From an uncultured Candidatus Melainabacteria bacterium (GTDB taxonomy: Bacteria > Cyanobacteriota > Vampirovibrionia > Gastranaerophilales > Gastranaerophilaceae): 64,000 nucleotides of DNA. The DNA is taken from contig CAKVIE010000001.1 in NCBI GenBank assembly GCA_934754505.1, forward strand, positions 1 to 64,000, written 5' to 3'. Below the pieces are notes generated by a model. That model searched no databases. It had not been told where the DNA came from and saw only the letters and a program-made list of their open reading frames with translations. This document shows, piece by piece, positions 17,551 to 26,633 of this stretch (position 1 is the first letter of the stretch; each line of letters opens with the position of its first letter). The position numbers were made by a program, and so were the translations under genes.

Positions 17551-18464
17551 AAGTAAATAATATTACAGAATTAATAGGCAGAACACCACTTGTTAAAATC
17601 AATAAAATCAACGAAGGAAATGCCGAAATATATGCTAAATTAGAATATTTTAATCCGTCAGGGTCAGTAAAAGACAGAGCAGCATTTTATATGTTGAAAT
17701 GTGCTATTGATGAGGGAAAAGTTAATGAAGATACCGTTATAATCGAACCTACAAGCGGTAATACGGGTATCGGACTTGCTATGTGTGCGGCTCAAGCAGG
17801 CTTGAAAATTATTTTAACCATGCCCGAATCGATGAGCGAAGAACGCAAAAAAATATTGAAAGGCTTTGGTGCAAAACTTGTTTTGACTCCTGCAAAGGCG
17901 GGCATGCAAGGTGCAGTTGATAAGGCATTGGAACTTTTGGTAGAAAATCCTAATTCCTTTATGCCGTCACAGTTTACAAATCCGAACAATCCGAAAATTC
18001 ACTATATTACGACAGCGGAAGAAATTTTAGCTGATACAGATGGTGAAGTTGCGGCATTTGTAGCAGGTATTGGCTCAGGTGGTACGATTACGGGTGTTTC
18101 AAAGAAATTAAAAGAACACAACCCTAATATTTATACAGTTGGTGTTGAACCGAAAGAAAGTCCGTTACTTACAGAGGGTAAAGCAGGAAGTCATGGTATT
18201 CAAGGTATCGGTGCAAATTTTGTTCCTGATGTTTTGAGTACGGAATTTGTTGATGAAATAATTGATGTTCCTACGGAAGCTGCCATAAAAACAGCCAAAG
18301 CAAGCGGTCATCAAGAAGGTGTTTTATGCGGAATTTCATCAGGTGCAGCACTTTATGCGGCAAATGAACTTTCAAAAAGACCCGAATTTGCGGGTAAAGT
18401 AATTGTAGCATTGTTGCCTGATTTCGGTGAAAGATACTTATCGACGAAACTTTTTGAGGAATAA
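17547..18464 (+). CDS. cysK: Cysteine synthase A (O-acetylserine sulfhydrylase)
   Basis: 305-aa PLP enzyme making cysteine from O-acetylserine and sulfide. Seen: the PLP lysine in SGSVKDRAAFYM, the substrate loop EPTSGNTGIGLAM, the phosphate-binding GIGSGGTITGV, and GVLCGISSGAAL. It is translationally coupled to tyrS (ATGA overlap) and followed two bases later by cysE, the enzyme that supplies O-acetylserine and with which CysK usually forms a complex. Confidence 0.96.
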   Translation: MKVNNITELIGRTPLVKINKINEGNAEIYAKLEYFNPSGSVKDRAAFYMLKCAIDEGKVNEDTVIIEPTSGNTGIGLAMCAAQAGLKIILTMPESMSEERKKILKGFGAKLVLTPAKAGMQGAVDKALELLVENPNSFMPSQFTNPNNPKIHYITTAEEILADTDGEVAAFVAGIGSGGTITGVSKKLKEHNPNIYTVGVEPKESPLLTEGKAGSHGIQGIGANFVPDVLSTEFVDEIIDVPTEAAIKTAKASGHQEGVLCGISSGAALYAANELSKRPEFAGKVIVALLPDFGERYLSTKLFEE

Positions 18465-18466
18465 CA

Positions 18467-19141
18467 ATGAGGCTTTTTAAAAAGGCTGTAAGCCAAATAA
18501 AAGAAGATATTCAAACTATTTATGACAAAGACCCTGCGGCAAGAAATCTTGCCGAGGTGTTCTTTTGTTACCCGGGCTTGCATGCTCTTATTTGCCACAG
18601 AATTTGCCATAAATTAAATTATTGGAAAATTCCGTTTATTCCGAGATTAATTTCTCAAATTTCAAGATTTTTTACAGGAATAGAAATTCACCCTGCTGCA
18701 ACAATCGGAAGAAGATTTTTTATCGACCACGGAATGGGAGTTGTAATAGGAGAAACGACTGTTGTCGGTGATGATGTCTTGCTTTATCAAGGAGTTACAC
18801 TTGGCGGTACGGGAAAAGAAACGGGCAAAAGACACCCGACAGTTTGTGATAATGTCGTAATCGGAGCAGGTGCAAAGGTTTTGGGCAATATTATGATTGG
18901 TACGGGTGCAAGAATCGGAGCAGGTTCGGTCGTTATTGATTCTGTTCCCGAACATTCAACAGTTGTAGGTATCCCGGGTAGAATTGTTCAACAAAAAATT
19001 TATATTGACGGACAGCTTCAACACAATAGAATTCCTGACCCTGTTTCTTGCCAGCTCAACAGGCTTAAATATGAGATTGTCGATTTGAAAAACGAAATTG
19101 CTCAATTAAAGGAAAAACTTAATGATGACAACAAAAATTAG
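18467..19141 (+). CDS. cysE: Serine O-acetyltransferase
   Basis: 224-aa left-handed beta-helix acetyltransferase giving O-acetylserine. An N-terminal helical part (1-65) is followed by hexapeptide repeats from about 70 (IHPAATIGRRFFIDHGMGVVIGE, VGDDVLLYQGVTLGGTG, VIGAGAKVLGNIMIG). The catalytic His lies in IDHGMG. The C-terminus is a short helix (DLKNEIAQLKEKL). An AGGA Shine-Dalgarno lies inside the cysK end. It overlaps the following GNAT gene by 20 bases. Confidence 0.95.
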   Translation: MRLFKKAVSQIKEDIQTIYDKDPAARNLAEVFFCYPGLHALICHRICHKLNYWKIPFIPRLISQISRFFTGIEIHPAATIGRRFFIDHGMGVVIGETTVVGDDVLLYQGVTLGGTGKETGKRHPTVCDNVVIGAGAKVLGNIMIGTGARIGAGSVVIDSVPEHSTVVGIPGRIVQQKIYIDGQLQHNRIPDPVSCQLNRLKYEIVDLKNEIAQLKEKLNDDNKN

Positions 19142-19556
19142 AGCTATGAAAGAAGATGACATTAATGATGTTATGGATATTTGGCTTGCTGAAAACCTTT
19201 CGGCTCACCATTTTATAGATGAAAATTATTGGAAAAACAATAAGAATAAAGTTCAAAGTTTGATTTTAAAGGCAAAGACTTTTGTTTATGAAGAAGATGA
19301 AGAAATAAAAGGTTTTATCGGGCTTTCGGGAAATTATATCGAGGGGCTTTTTGTAAAGAGTGAATATCAGAGAAACGGTATCGGTAAGGAGCTTTTAAAG
19401 CATTGCAAAAATATTTTTTGGTCATTGATTTTAAAGGTTTATTCAGAAAACGAGGCAGCTGTTAATTTTTACGAAAAGAATTCGTTTTTTGAACGAGATA
19501 AAATGGACAATGCAGACACGGGAAAAACCGAACTTTATATGGAATGGATAAGATAA
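19122..19556 (+). CDS. GNAT-family N-acetyltransferase
   Basis: 144-aa Gcn5-related acetyltransferase, substrate unknown. Acetyl-CoA motif A is YQRNGIGKELL (about 86-96) and motif B is YSENEAAVNFYEKNSF. It starts inside the 3' end of cysE, with an AAAGGAAAA Shine-Dalgarno and two successive ATG codons; either may be used. It closes the tyrS-cysK-cysE operon. YjaB/RimI-like small-molecule or protein acetylation is possible. Confidence 0.85.
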   Translation: MMTTKIRAMKEDDINDVMDIWLAENLSAHHFIDENYWKNNKNKVQSLILKAKTFVYEEDEEIKGFIGLSGNYIEGLFVKSEYQRNGIGKELLKHCKNIFWSLILKVYSENEAAVNFYEKNSFFERDKMDNADTGKTELYMEWIR

Positions 19557-19605
19557 AATTTGTCTTGTTTTTAGGTTTTAAAGTGTTAGAATAATTGTGA
19601 AATAT

Positions 19606-19676
19606 TCCCGAATCGTCTAATGGCAGGACAGGAGACTCTGGATCTTCTAATAGTGGTTCGAATCCATTTTCGGGAG
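19606..19676 (+). tRNA. tRNA-Gln (anticodon CUG)
   Basis: Full cloverleaf by eye: acceptor TCCCGAA / TTCGGGA, D-arm GTC...GAC, anticodon stem GGAGA / TCTTC with loop CTCTGGA (anticodon CTG at 19638-19640), T-arm AGTGG TTCGAAT CCATT, and discriminator G at 19676. The U1-A72 pair is typical of tRNA-Gln. CCA is not encoded. A T run right after the gene probably terminates it. C34 reads only CAG, so a UUG isoacceptor is expected elsewhere. Confidence 0.93.
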
Positions 19677-19680
19677 TTTT

Positions 19681-20685
19681 TTATTGCTTAGAAAACCAAA
19701 TGTCTGCGTTTTTCATTTCTTGGTATGTTTTACAATTATAACAAGGAATTTGAGGATTTTCAGGTGCTTTCCCTTGAATCATATTTTTTGCATAAATTAA
19801 TTTGGGTGAATTTAAAGTGTCGATAAGTCTTTGATGTAATGCATTTCTGCCAAAATTTCGGTCATAGCACTCGCAGCAGCCAAGCAGTTGACCGTCCCAA
19901 TTAATTTGCGGCGACGACCATAGAAACATACACGGAAACCAGCTGATTTTGCAGGCTTTATAATCTTTTAACTGCTCTATTGTGTTTGTAAATGAGTTTA
20001 TCGGCTCAATTCCCGTTTCTTTTTTCACAAAATCAAAGTCTTGTAACGGGAAATCATCATTCCAAGCCGCTCTGAATGAGATTTCATTAACTTCAATTTC
20101 GCCTGCTTGCTTTTTCGCATTCGGAATATCTTTCTCATTATGTCCGAAAACAATGTATTTCCAGCTTATTATCGGCAAAAAACTTCTATATTGACGTTTG
20201 TATCTTACGATTTTTTTTATGTTTTCGATGACTGTTTCATAATTACCGCCAATTCTGTATTTGCCGTATGTTTCCTGACTTCCGCCGTCAAGCGATACGA
20301 TAATTCTGTTAAATTGATGTTTTACAAGTGCTTCCGCCTGTTCATCGGTCAAATAATTCAAATTTACTCCGTTATTTGCAGTTTGTTTAATGTTTTTTGA
20401 ATGAGCATATTCAATTATTTTGATAAAATCAGGGTTTAAAAATATTTCTCCGCTATTTGATAATTCCAATTCTTTAATATTGGGATTTAAATCGATAAAA
20501 TTTTTAAAATCTTTAAATTTTAAATGTCCGATACCGCAGCCATTTTTGACTTTTTCAGGGAATTTTCTCATATAACAAGACGGACAATGAAGCTGGCATA
20601 CCGTACTTATATCAAGTCTGATTTTTGTAGGCAAGTCTTTTTCATTTTTATAGGCTTCTTTTAAATATTCTTCTTTAAATTCCAT
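19681..20685 (-). CDS. Radical SAM/SPASM protein
   Basis: 334 aa. The radical SAM cluster motif CX3CX2C is at C30, C34, C37 (CQLHCPSCYM), followed by a TIM-barrel-like region (ELSNSGEIFLNP, TANNGVNL, IVSLDGGSQETYGKYR). A C-terminal SPASM-like set of Cys carries auxiliary Fe-S clusters (SWFPCMF, GCCECYD, CYNCK). I chose the ATG at 20685; an upstream in-frame TTG at 20697 is possible and neither has a strong Shine-Dalgarno. The substrate is unknown. SPASM proteins commonly modify peptides or sugars. It converges on tRNA-Gln. Confidence 0.85.
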   Translation of the reverse strand: MEFKEEYLKEAYKNEKDLPTKIRLDISTVCQLHCPSCYMRKFPEKVKNGCGIGHLKFKDFKNFIDLNPNIKELELSNSGEIFLNPDFIKIIEYAHSKNIKQTANNGVNLNYLTDEQAEALVKHQFNRIIVSLDGGSQETYGKYRIGGNYETVIENIKKIVRYKRQYRSFLPIISWKYIVFGHNEKDIPNAKKQAGEIEVNEISFRAAWNDDFPLQDFDFVKKETGIEPINSFTNTIEQLKDYKACKISWFPCMFLWSSPQINWDGQLLGCCECYDRNFGRNALHQRLIDTLNSPKLIYAKNMIQGKAPENPQIPCYNCKTYQEMKNADIWFSKQ

Positions 20686-20743
20686 TTGTACCGTCAAATT
20701 ATTTCGCTATCATTAGTTTTACCATATTTTTTTATTCAATACA

Positions 20744-20770
20744 ACAAAGCTCCCTATTGAGAGAGCTTCA
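20744..20770 (-). terminator. Probable terminator of the ATP-grasp operon
   Basis: Stem aagctccc (20747-20754) / gagagctt (20761-20768) with one G-U pair, 26 bases beyond the alpha-E gene stop. The T run on the minus strand is imperfect (TTTGTTGT). Confidence 0.55.
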
Positions 20771-20793
20771 TTGCTTTATTATTTTCGATTGAA

Positions 20794-21744
20794 TTAAACT
20801 TGCCAAGTGCAGTCAAAGAAGTCATTTCTGACAGCTGCATTGAAATGGGACAATCTTAATTGAATTTCATCTATTTCTTCATGCAAACCATCGTTTATGA
20901 CTTCATCAATCGTCGAAAATTCGAGGTTTGATTTTAATTTTCCAATTACTCTTAATGATTTTTCGCCATTTGAGGTTTTTTGATGTTCGGTAATTTTATG
21001 CAAAGCTCTTTCTGCGTGTTCTACACAATAAAGAACCGAACGTGGAAATTCTCTGTTCAAAAGCAAAAACTCCGATACATTTTGCGGTGTTACATTGGCA
21101 TAAGTTTTTCTGAACATTTCAAATGCACTTACACTTTTTAAAACAGCTGTCCATTGAACCGTATCAAGGCTCATTCCGACCATACTTACATCAGGGAGTA
21201 AAATATAATATTTTACATCTAAAATTCTTGAAGTTTGGTCGGCTCTTTCGAGCATTCTGCCAAGCCAAGCGAAGTTCCAGCCTGTATTATGGCTCATTGT
21301 GCCGTCTTGAATTCCGACATACAACTGGCAAAATTCCTTAATCTCCGTAAAAAATTTGTGCGGATTATTTATCATTTCGTTTTTTATATCGGTTTCGTGA
21401 AGTCTATGATAAAATTTATTGATAACCATCCACATTTCCAATGTTACGGTTTCTCTTATGCAACGGGCATTTTCCCTTGCTGCTGAAACGCAATTTATAA
21501 TGCTTCCTTGATTTTCTTTATCCAATGTCAAGAAATCCATTACATTTTCAGAAGTTGCTTTTGTATATTTGTGATAAAAATCTCTTGAACAGCCTGCCGT
21601 TTGAATTACCGATTCCCAATGGCGTTCTTCCCCCGGTAAATCAAGTAATAAATACAAGTTTACATCAATACTTCTTGCTATATTTTCGGCTCTTTCGATA
21701 TATCTGCTTATCCAAAAAAGAGAATCTGCTACTCTGCTTAACAT
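20794..21744 (-). CDS. Alpha-E domain protein (DUF403)
   Basis: 316-aa all-helical alpha-E protein. The family signature LSRVADSLFWISRYIERAENIARSID opens the protein, and WNFAWLGRMLERADQTSRILDVKYY repeats the motif near 170. Alpha-E proteins accompany circularly permuted ATP-grasp enzymes in predicted peptide-synthesis/modification clusters (described by Iyer and colleagues). It is the last gene of the operon, 2 bases after the ATP-grasp gene, with a GGAG Shine-Dalgarno. Confidence 0.92.
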   Translation of the reverse strand: MLSRVADSLFWISRYIERAENIARSIDVNLYLLLDLPGEERHWESVIQTAGCSRDFYHKYTKATSENVMDFLTLDKENQGSIINCVSAARENARCIRETVTLEMWMVINKFYHRLHETDIKNEMINNPHKFFTEIKEFCQLYVGIQDGTMSHNTGWNFAWLGRMLERADQTSRILDVKYYILLPDVSMVGMSLDTVQWTAVLKSVSAFEMFRKTYANVTPQNVSEFLLLNREFPRSVLYCVEHAERALHKITEHQKTSNGEKSLRVIGKLKSNLEFSTIDEVINDGLHEEIDEIQLRLSHFNAAVRNDFFDCTWQV

Positions 21745-21746
21745 TA

Positions 21747-23264
21747 TTATCTCCTTTCTGCTCTTTGTTGTTGCTGCTGTTGTTGTTGATGCTGCATATA
21801 TTCACGGCTTTGACCTTGTTCGGGAGCACCTTTATCGGGGGCTATAACCCAAGTATCTTTGCAGCCGCCGCCTTGTGAACTGTTTACAACAACTGAACCT
21901 TTTTTCAAAGCAACTCTTGTTAATCCTCCGGGGAGAACGTAAATGTCTTCGCCTTGAATTATGTATGGTCTTAAATCAACGTGTCTGCCTTCAAATCCGT
22001 CATCAACGATTGACGGTACTCGGCTTAACGAAATCATCGGCTGTGCGATGTAATTTCTCGGATTTGCTTTGATTTTTTCCTTAAATTCCTCACGTTCTTT
22101 TTGTGTTGCGTGAGGTCCGACGAGCATTCCGTATCCGCCTGATTCACTTACTGCCTTAACAACCATTTTGTCTAAATTAGCTATAACATGCTGCATTTTA
22201 ACAGGGTCTTCGCAGACAAATGTCGGTACGTTCGGAATGATGTTTTCTTCACCTAAATAATATTTTATTATGGCGGGAACGTATGTGTAAATTGCTTTAT
22301 CATCTGCTGCTCCGCACCCCGGGGCATTTGCAAGGGCGACATTTCCTGCTTTATAGGCTTCAAAAAGTCCTGCAACTCCCAAAAGTGAATCCGGTCTGAA
22401 GGTTAACGGGTCAAGAAATTCATCATCTATTCTTCTGTAAATGACGTGAACTTGTACCAAGCCTTGCGTTGTTTTTGCGTAAACTTTTTTGTCTTTCACA
22501 ATTAAGTCATTGCCTGAAACAAGCTCAATTCCCATTTGCTGGCTCAAAAATGAATGTTCAAAATATGCTGAATTATAAACCCCCGGAGTCAAAACGACTG
22601 CGTGCGGTTTATCGGTATTTGGGGCAAGGTATTCTAACATTGCTCTCAATTTTGTCGTATATTCATCAACAGGTCGAATTGCACATTTTGAAAATACTTT
22701 CGGGAAAGTTTGTTTCAAAATTCTTCTGTTTTGAAGAACGTAAGAAACTCCGCTCGGACATCTCATATTGTCTTCCAAAACATAGAATGTACCGTCTTTA
22801 TCCCTAACCAAATCAGTTCCCGTTATATGGGCATAAATCTTTTTGGGCGGAACAAGTCCTATGCATTCTTTTCTGAATGCGGTACAAGTGTTTATTAATT
22901 CTTCGGGAACAACTTTATCTCTCAAGATTTTTTGCTCACCGTAAATATCATTCAAAAAGCAATTAAGTGCTGCTGTTCTTTGTTTTAAACCTTTTTCCAA
23001 AACAGTCCATGTATCTGCTTCTACAATTCTCGGAATTACGTCAAACGGAATAATTTTTTCCGCTCCGTCTTTATTTCCGTAAACGGCAAAGGTAATTCCG
23101 GTATCCATAAACGAGGCTTCTGCGGTTTTTTGTCTTCTCTGTAATTCGCCGTCAGGCAGCTCATTTATTGTTTCTATTAATGCTTCCGCACAAGGACGAG
23201 GTTTGCCGTTTTCGAAAAATAATTCATCGAAAAACCCCTCTGTTTTGTACGTTTCAAATCTCAT
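21747..23264 (-). CDS. Circularly permuted type 2 ATP-grasp protein
   Basis: 505-aa CP_ATPgrasp_2 (DUF404/DUF407) protein, a predicted amide-bond-forming ligase. Seen: FDVIPRIVEADTW, LEDNMRCPSGVSYVLQNRR, VVLTPGVYNSAYFEHSFL, YRRIDDEFLDPL, NAPGCGAADDKA, VKAVSESGGYGMLVGP, and the basic strand RHVDLRPYIIQG. The C-terminus is a polyglutamine-rich tail (eight or more Q). A GGAG Shine-Dalgarno supports the start. It is a paralogue of the N-terminal half of the protein at 24138-26558. Confidence 0.92.
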   Translation of the reverse strand: MRFETYKTEGFFDELFFENGKPRPCAEALIETINELPDGELQRRQKTAEASFMDTGITFAVYGNKDGAEKIIPFDVIPRIVEADTWTVLEKGLKQRTAALNCFLNDIYGEQKILRDKVVPEELINTCTAFRKECIGLVPPKKIYAHITGTDLVRDKDGTFYVLEDNMRCPSGVSYVLQNRRILKQTFPKVFSKCAIRPVDEYTTKLRAMLEYLAPNTDKPHAVVLTPGVYNSAYFEHSFLSQQMGIELVSGNDLIVKDKKVYAKTTQGLVQVHVIYRRIDDEFLDPLTFRPDSLLGVAGLFEAYKAGNVALANAPGCGAADDKAIYTYVPAIIKYYLGEENIIPNVPTFVCEDPVKMQHVIANLDKMVVKAVSESGGYGMLVGPHATQKEREEFKEKIKANPRNYIAQPMISLSRVPSIVDDGFEGRHVDLRPYIIQGEDIYVLPGGLTRVALKKGSVVVNSSQGGGCKDTWVIAPDKGAPEQGQSREYMQHQQQQQQQQRAERR

Positions 23265-23279
23265 TTATATTCACTCCTC

Positions 23280-24134
23280 TTAATCGGTTTCTTCTACATT
23301 TACCGCAACTTCCAAGGTATGCGGTCCTCCTCCGGTAATAACTCCTTTTAACGGACTTACATCTCCGAAATCTCGCCCCTTTCCGATTATTATATGTTCT
23401 TCTGCTGCTATACAATCATTTGTCGGGTCAATTTCAAAATATCCGAAATCAGGGATATAGACGCAAACCCAAGCGTGTGTTGCATCTGCTCCGATTAACT
23501 TCGGCTGCTCCTCGCTTCTTCTCGTATGTAAATATCCGCTTATATATCCGCAAGATAAGCCTATTGACCTTAAACATGCTATCATAAAATGTGCAAAATC
23601 CTGACAAACACCCTTTCTTTCTCTTAATAATTCGGGCGGCAATGTCCCTATTCTCGTGCTTCCGGGGACATATTTAAAGTCACGGTAAATTCTGTGGTTT
23701 AGCTCCATCAAGGCTTCCATAAATGGTCTTTTATCGGAAAAACTTTCTTCCGCATACCTTTTTATTGCTCCGTCAAATGTCACTAACGGTGATTCGTACA
23801 TGAATTTTGCCGCTTCCGTATTGCTTTTTAATTTCGTTTTAATTTCTTCAAAACTTTCTTCCGTATCGGGTTTTTTCCCCCCACGAACTTCGACAGTGCC
23901 TTTTGCTGTTACGGTGAAAATTTTGTGTTCATCTTCTATGCTGAAGGCTGAAGCTTTATTGCCGTACATATCTGTCCTGCTTATCATATAGGCTGGTTTT
24001 GGTGAAATTTCCACAATATGATTATACCATTTTTGTCTTTCGCAATCAGCAGGCTCTAAATGGATTAAATGTTGGCTTATTGTGACAGGTACGGAGTATC
24101 TGTATTCTGTTTTATGGCTGATGTTATACTTCAA
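23280..24134 (-). CDS. Transglutaminase-like protease-fold protein
   Basis: 284 aa. A bacterial transglutaminase-like N-terminal domain (1-90) precedes the transglutaminase core with the triad Cys (RKGVCQDFAHF), His (ATHAWVCVYIP) and Asp (FEIDPTND). The start codon is TTG at 24134, with GGAGG 9 bases upstream, between two cassette members. In homologous clusters this protein is proposed to cleave or transfer peptide amides made by the ATP-grasp partner. The activity here is inferred. Confidence 0.92.
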   Translation of the reverse strand: MKYNISHKTEYRYSVPVTISQHLIHLEPADCERQKWYNHIVEISPKPAYMISRTDMYGNKASAFSIEDEHKIFTVTAKGTVEVRGGKKPDTEESFEEIKTKLKSNTEAAKFMYESPLVTFDGAIKRYAEESFSDKRPFMEALMELNHRIYRDFKYVPGSTRIGTLPPELLRERKGVCQDFAHFMIACLRSIGLSCGYISGYLHTRRSEEQPKLIGADATHAWVCVYIPDFGYFEIDPTNDCIAAEEHIIIGKGRDFGDVSPLKGVITGGGPHTLEVAVNVEETD

Positions 24135-24137
24135 ACT

Positions 24138-26558
24138 CTATACCTCCGTTGCCATTGCCGTCTTATGACCTTTTTTCGGCAAGTGGTTTAAATATTCTCT
24201 GTTTAACAATTCTTCTATTGTTTTGAATTCTCTGATTCGCTCATCGCAATAATCAATAAGCTTTTCACGAATGCCGTCGTTATCTCTGACCAAAGCATAT
24301 ACATCGGCTAATCTTAATTGAGATAAGAGTTTTACATTTTCTTTTTCTATCGGGGTGAAATACATATCGGGCAAGGATTGCGGAAGTTTGTTTATGGCAT
24401 CTTGAAGCTTTTGTGCCTGATATGCCGCACTGTGAGGATTTGTTTCGTCACACAAGAATAAGTCTGCTATCGCTGCTGTGTTTAATTTTACCCCATATCT
24501 TCTGAAATATGTCAAAGTGCTGTCGCCGACTTCCAGTAATGCTGTCAAAATCTGTGTTTCGTCAGAGGCTTTTTGCATAAGCATATTTCTTACTAATTTT
24601 AATGTTAAAATGCCTCTTTCCGTTCTTTTTCCGATTTCTAAAAATCTCCAGCCGTAACCTCTTGTCATGCTTTCTGCCGTTAAACCTGCAAAGGCTGCCG
24701 TGTCTGAAATTATTCTTTGCAAATACGGTAACAATGCCGCAGAACCGCTGCCCTCGGGTAATTGCTGCTCGCCAAAGCCCTTTATAAATTGCCAAGTATC
24801 TTCCGATAATCTGTCACGAAGTTGAACTGCCAAAAATCTTATATCTCGGCAAATTTGCTGTAATCCGCCATCTTCCGTCTTTTTCATGACCAAATTATGA
24901 AGAACTTTTTCATATTCATTTGCATTCGGATAATTTTCAAGCCAGCTTTTTAACAAAAATGAAATCTGTTCGGGAGCTTCAAAATAATCGTCATCAGCTA
25001 ATCTCTTTGAAATACCTCTTGCTATTCTTGCGTATAATTCCGCTTTCTCAAGATTTTTTCCCAATTTATAAAGATTATCCGCTGCTCGGCTCGGCAAATC
25101 TCCGCCTGCTCTCGACAAAGCTATCGGTTCTGTTTGATATTTCTTTTCGTGAAGTTCTTTCTGCTTTCCGTCTGATAATACCCAAATGTCTTTTTCTGCA
25201 GCCTTTTTGCCGTCAGCTCCGACGACCCAGCCGTATCCGCCGGGCATGATTGAACAATCTTTTTCTTTATTTGTTGCAAAAAATCGCCAGTGTGCTTCTC
25301 CCGTTATGTATTTTTCGCCGTCAAAATATGGTGTCGTTGAGGTTTGGACGTATTCTTCCGCTGTATATCTTTCGGGATTTTGCATAATTTTTTCAAGCAA
25401 TGCAAGCTGACCTGTCATTGTCAAATTTTTATAAATTTTATATTCATTTTTGTTAAAGGCATTGTAAAACATTAATTTATCAGGATTTGCAAGTGCCTCT
25501 GCTTTTGCTTTTTCATCGCCGAGCCACAAGGTTTTTACAGGTTTGATTATTAAATCTTCTTTGAAAAAATATTGTGCTGCATTCTGCAAAAAAGCTCTTA
25601 CGATAGGTGATTCCAAAACTCCTGTACCTAAAGCATTTAACACTTTTACATTTCCGCTTCTGACGGCACTTATCAATCCTACTGCACCTTCACCCGAATC
25701 AATTCTCAATTCAAGCGGATCACACATTCCGTCTTCTACTCGGCGTAAAATTACATCAACTTTTTTCAAGCCCGTTACGGTTTTTAAATAAACTTTAAAT
25801 CCTCTAACGGTTAAATCGTCGTTTTCGACAAGCTGTAATTTCAAATGTTTTGCCAAAAATGCATCTTCGCTTCGACGGTTTCTTTCGGGTTCTGATGCTA
25901 ACAAAACCGCAGCTTTTTTATCATCTGAGGACAATATTGTATGTCTGAAATCTTCCAAAAAGTCGTTTAGCCTTTTTACCGACAAATTATGGAAAAGTTC
26001 GGGATAGGCTCTTGAGGAAGATAATCGATTTTCTATTGCACTGCCAAGACCTTCGGGAATTTGGAATTTGTCATTAACTGCAACAAAATTACCCTTTTCA
26101 TCTCTTACAATATCACAGCTCATTAAGTTTACGAAATTGTTTTCGGAATTTTTTCCCGTCCACAACATTTGTAAAAAATCAGGGTTTGCATAAACAAGTG
26201 CAGGCGGAACAATTCCGTCTTTTATTAATTTTTGTTCACCGTACAAGTCTTTTGCAATTAAATCGTATAATTTTGCTCTTTGTTTTAAACCTTTTTTTAT
26301 GGTTTCAAATTCTTCTGCCGTTAAAAACAACGGTATAGAATCAAGTCCGTGTTCGTCCTCGTTTTGAGTTTTTATGATAGCTTGATAATATCTTGTGTAA
26401 TTTAATCTTTTGCGACGACGCTCCGCTTCTTCGTCACCGATTTCTCGCAAACTCGATAATATCGTTTCCGTAACCTTTCTGGGCATTCCGTCAGCCGAAA
26501 ATAATTCGTCATAAATGTTTGCCTGCGGCTTGTATTTCATCGCTATATCATACTTCAT
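24138..26558 (-). CDS. Fused circularly permuted ATP-grasp / alpha-E protein
   Basis: 806 aa. Residues 1-470 are CP_ATPgrasp_2 (VNDKFQIPEGLGSAIENR, ILRRVEDGMCDPLEL, LNALGTGVLESP); residues ~490-800 are an alpha-E domain (LSRAGGDLPSRAADNLYKLGKNLEKAELYARIARG). Compared with the paralogue, several glycine-rich ATP-grasp motifs look degenerate, for example the SGGYGM region, so this half may be structural or have altered activity. It is the first gene of a four-gene operon, with an AAGGAT Shine-Dalgarno. It represents the fused version of the two separate proteins at the other end of the operon. Confidence 0.9.
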   Translation of the reverse strand: MKYDIAMKYKPQANIYDELFSADGMPRKVTETILSSLREIGDEEAERRRKRLNYTRYYQAIIKTQNEDEHGLDSIPLFLTAEEFETIKKGLKQRAKLYDLIAKDLYGEQKLIKDGIVPPALVYANPDFLQMLWTGKNSENNFVNLMSCDIVRDEKGNFVAVNDKFQIPEGLGSAIENRLSSSRAYPELFHNLSVKRLNDFLEDFRHTILSSDDKKAAVLLASEPERNRRSEDAFLAKHLKLQLVENDDLTVRGFKVYLKTVTGLKKVDVILRRVEDGMCDPLELRIDSGEGAVGLISAVRSGNVKVLNALGTGVLESPIVRAFLQNAAQYFFKEDLIIKPVKTLWLGDEKAKAEALANPDKLMFYNAFNKNEYKIYKNLTMTGQLALLEKIMQNPERYTAEEYVQTSTTPYFDGEKYITGEAHWRFFATNKEKDCSIMPGGYGWVVGADGKKAAEKDIWVLSDGKQKELHEKKYQTEPIALSRAGGDLPSRAADNLYKLGKNLEKAELYARIARGISKRLADDDYFEAPEQISFLLKSWLENYPNANEYEKVLHNLVMKKTEDGGLQQICRDIRFLAVQLRDRLSEDTWQFIKGFGEQQLPEGSGSAALLPYLQRIISDTAAFAGLTAESMTRGYGWRFLEIGKRTERGILTLKLVRNMLMQKASDETQILTALLEVGDSTLTYFRRYGVKLNTAAIADLFLCDETNPHSAAYQAQKLQDAINKLPQSLPDMYFTPIEKENVKLLSQLRLADVYALVRDNDGIREKLIDYCDERIREFKTIEELLNREYLNHLPKKGHKTAMATEV

Positions 26559-26633
26559 AAATTTAATCCTTGAACTGATTTTATCATAATCGATAAGTGT
26601 ATGATATACAACATTTTATAAAGATTTTTTATT

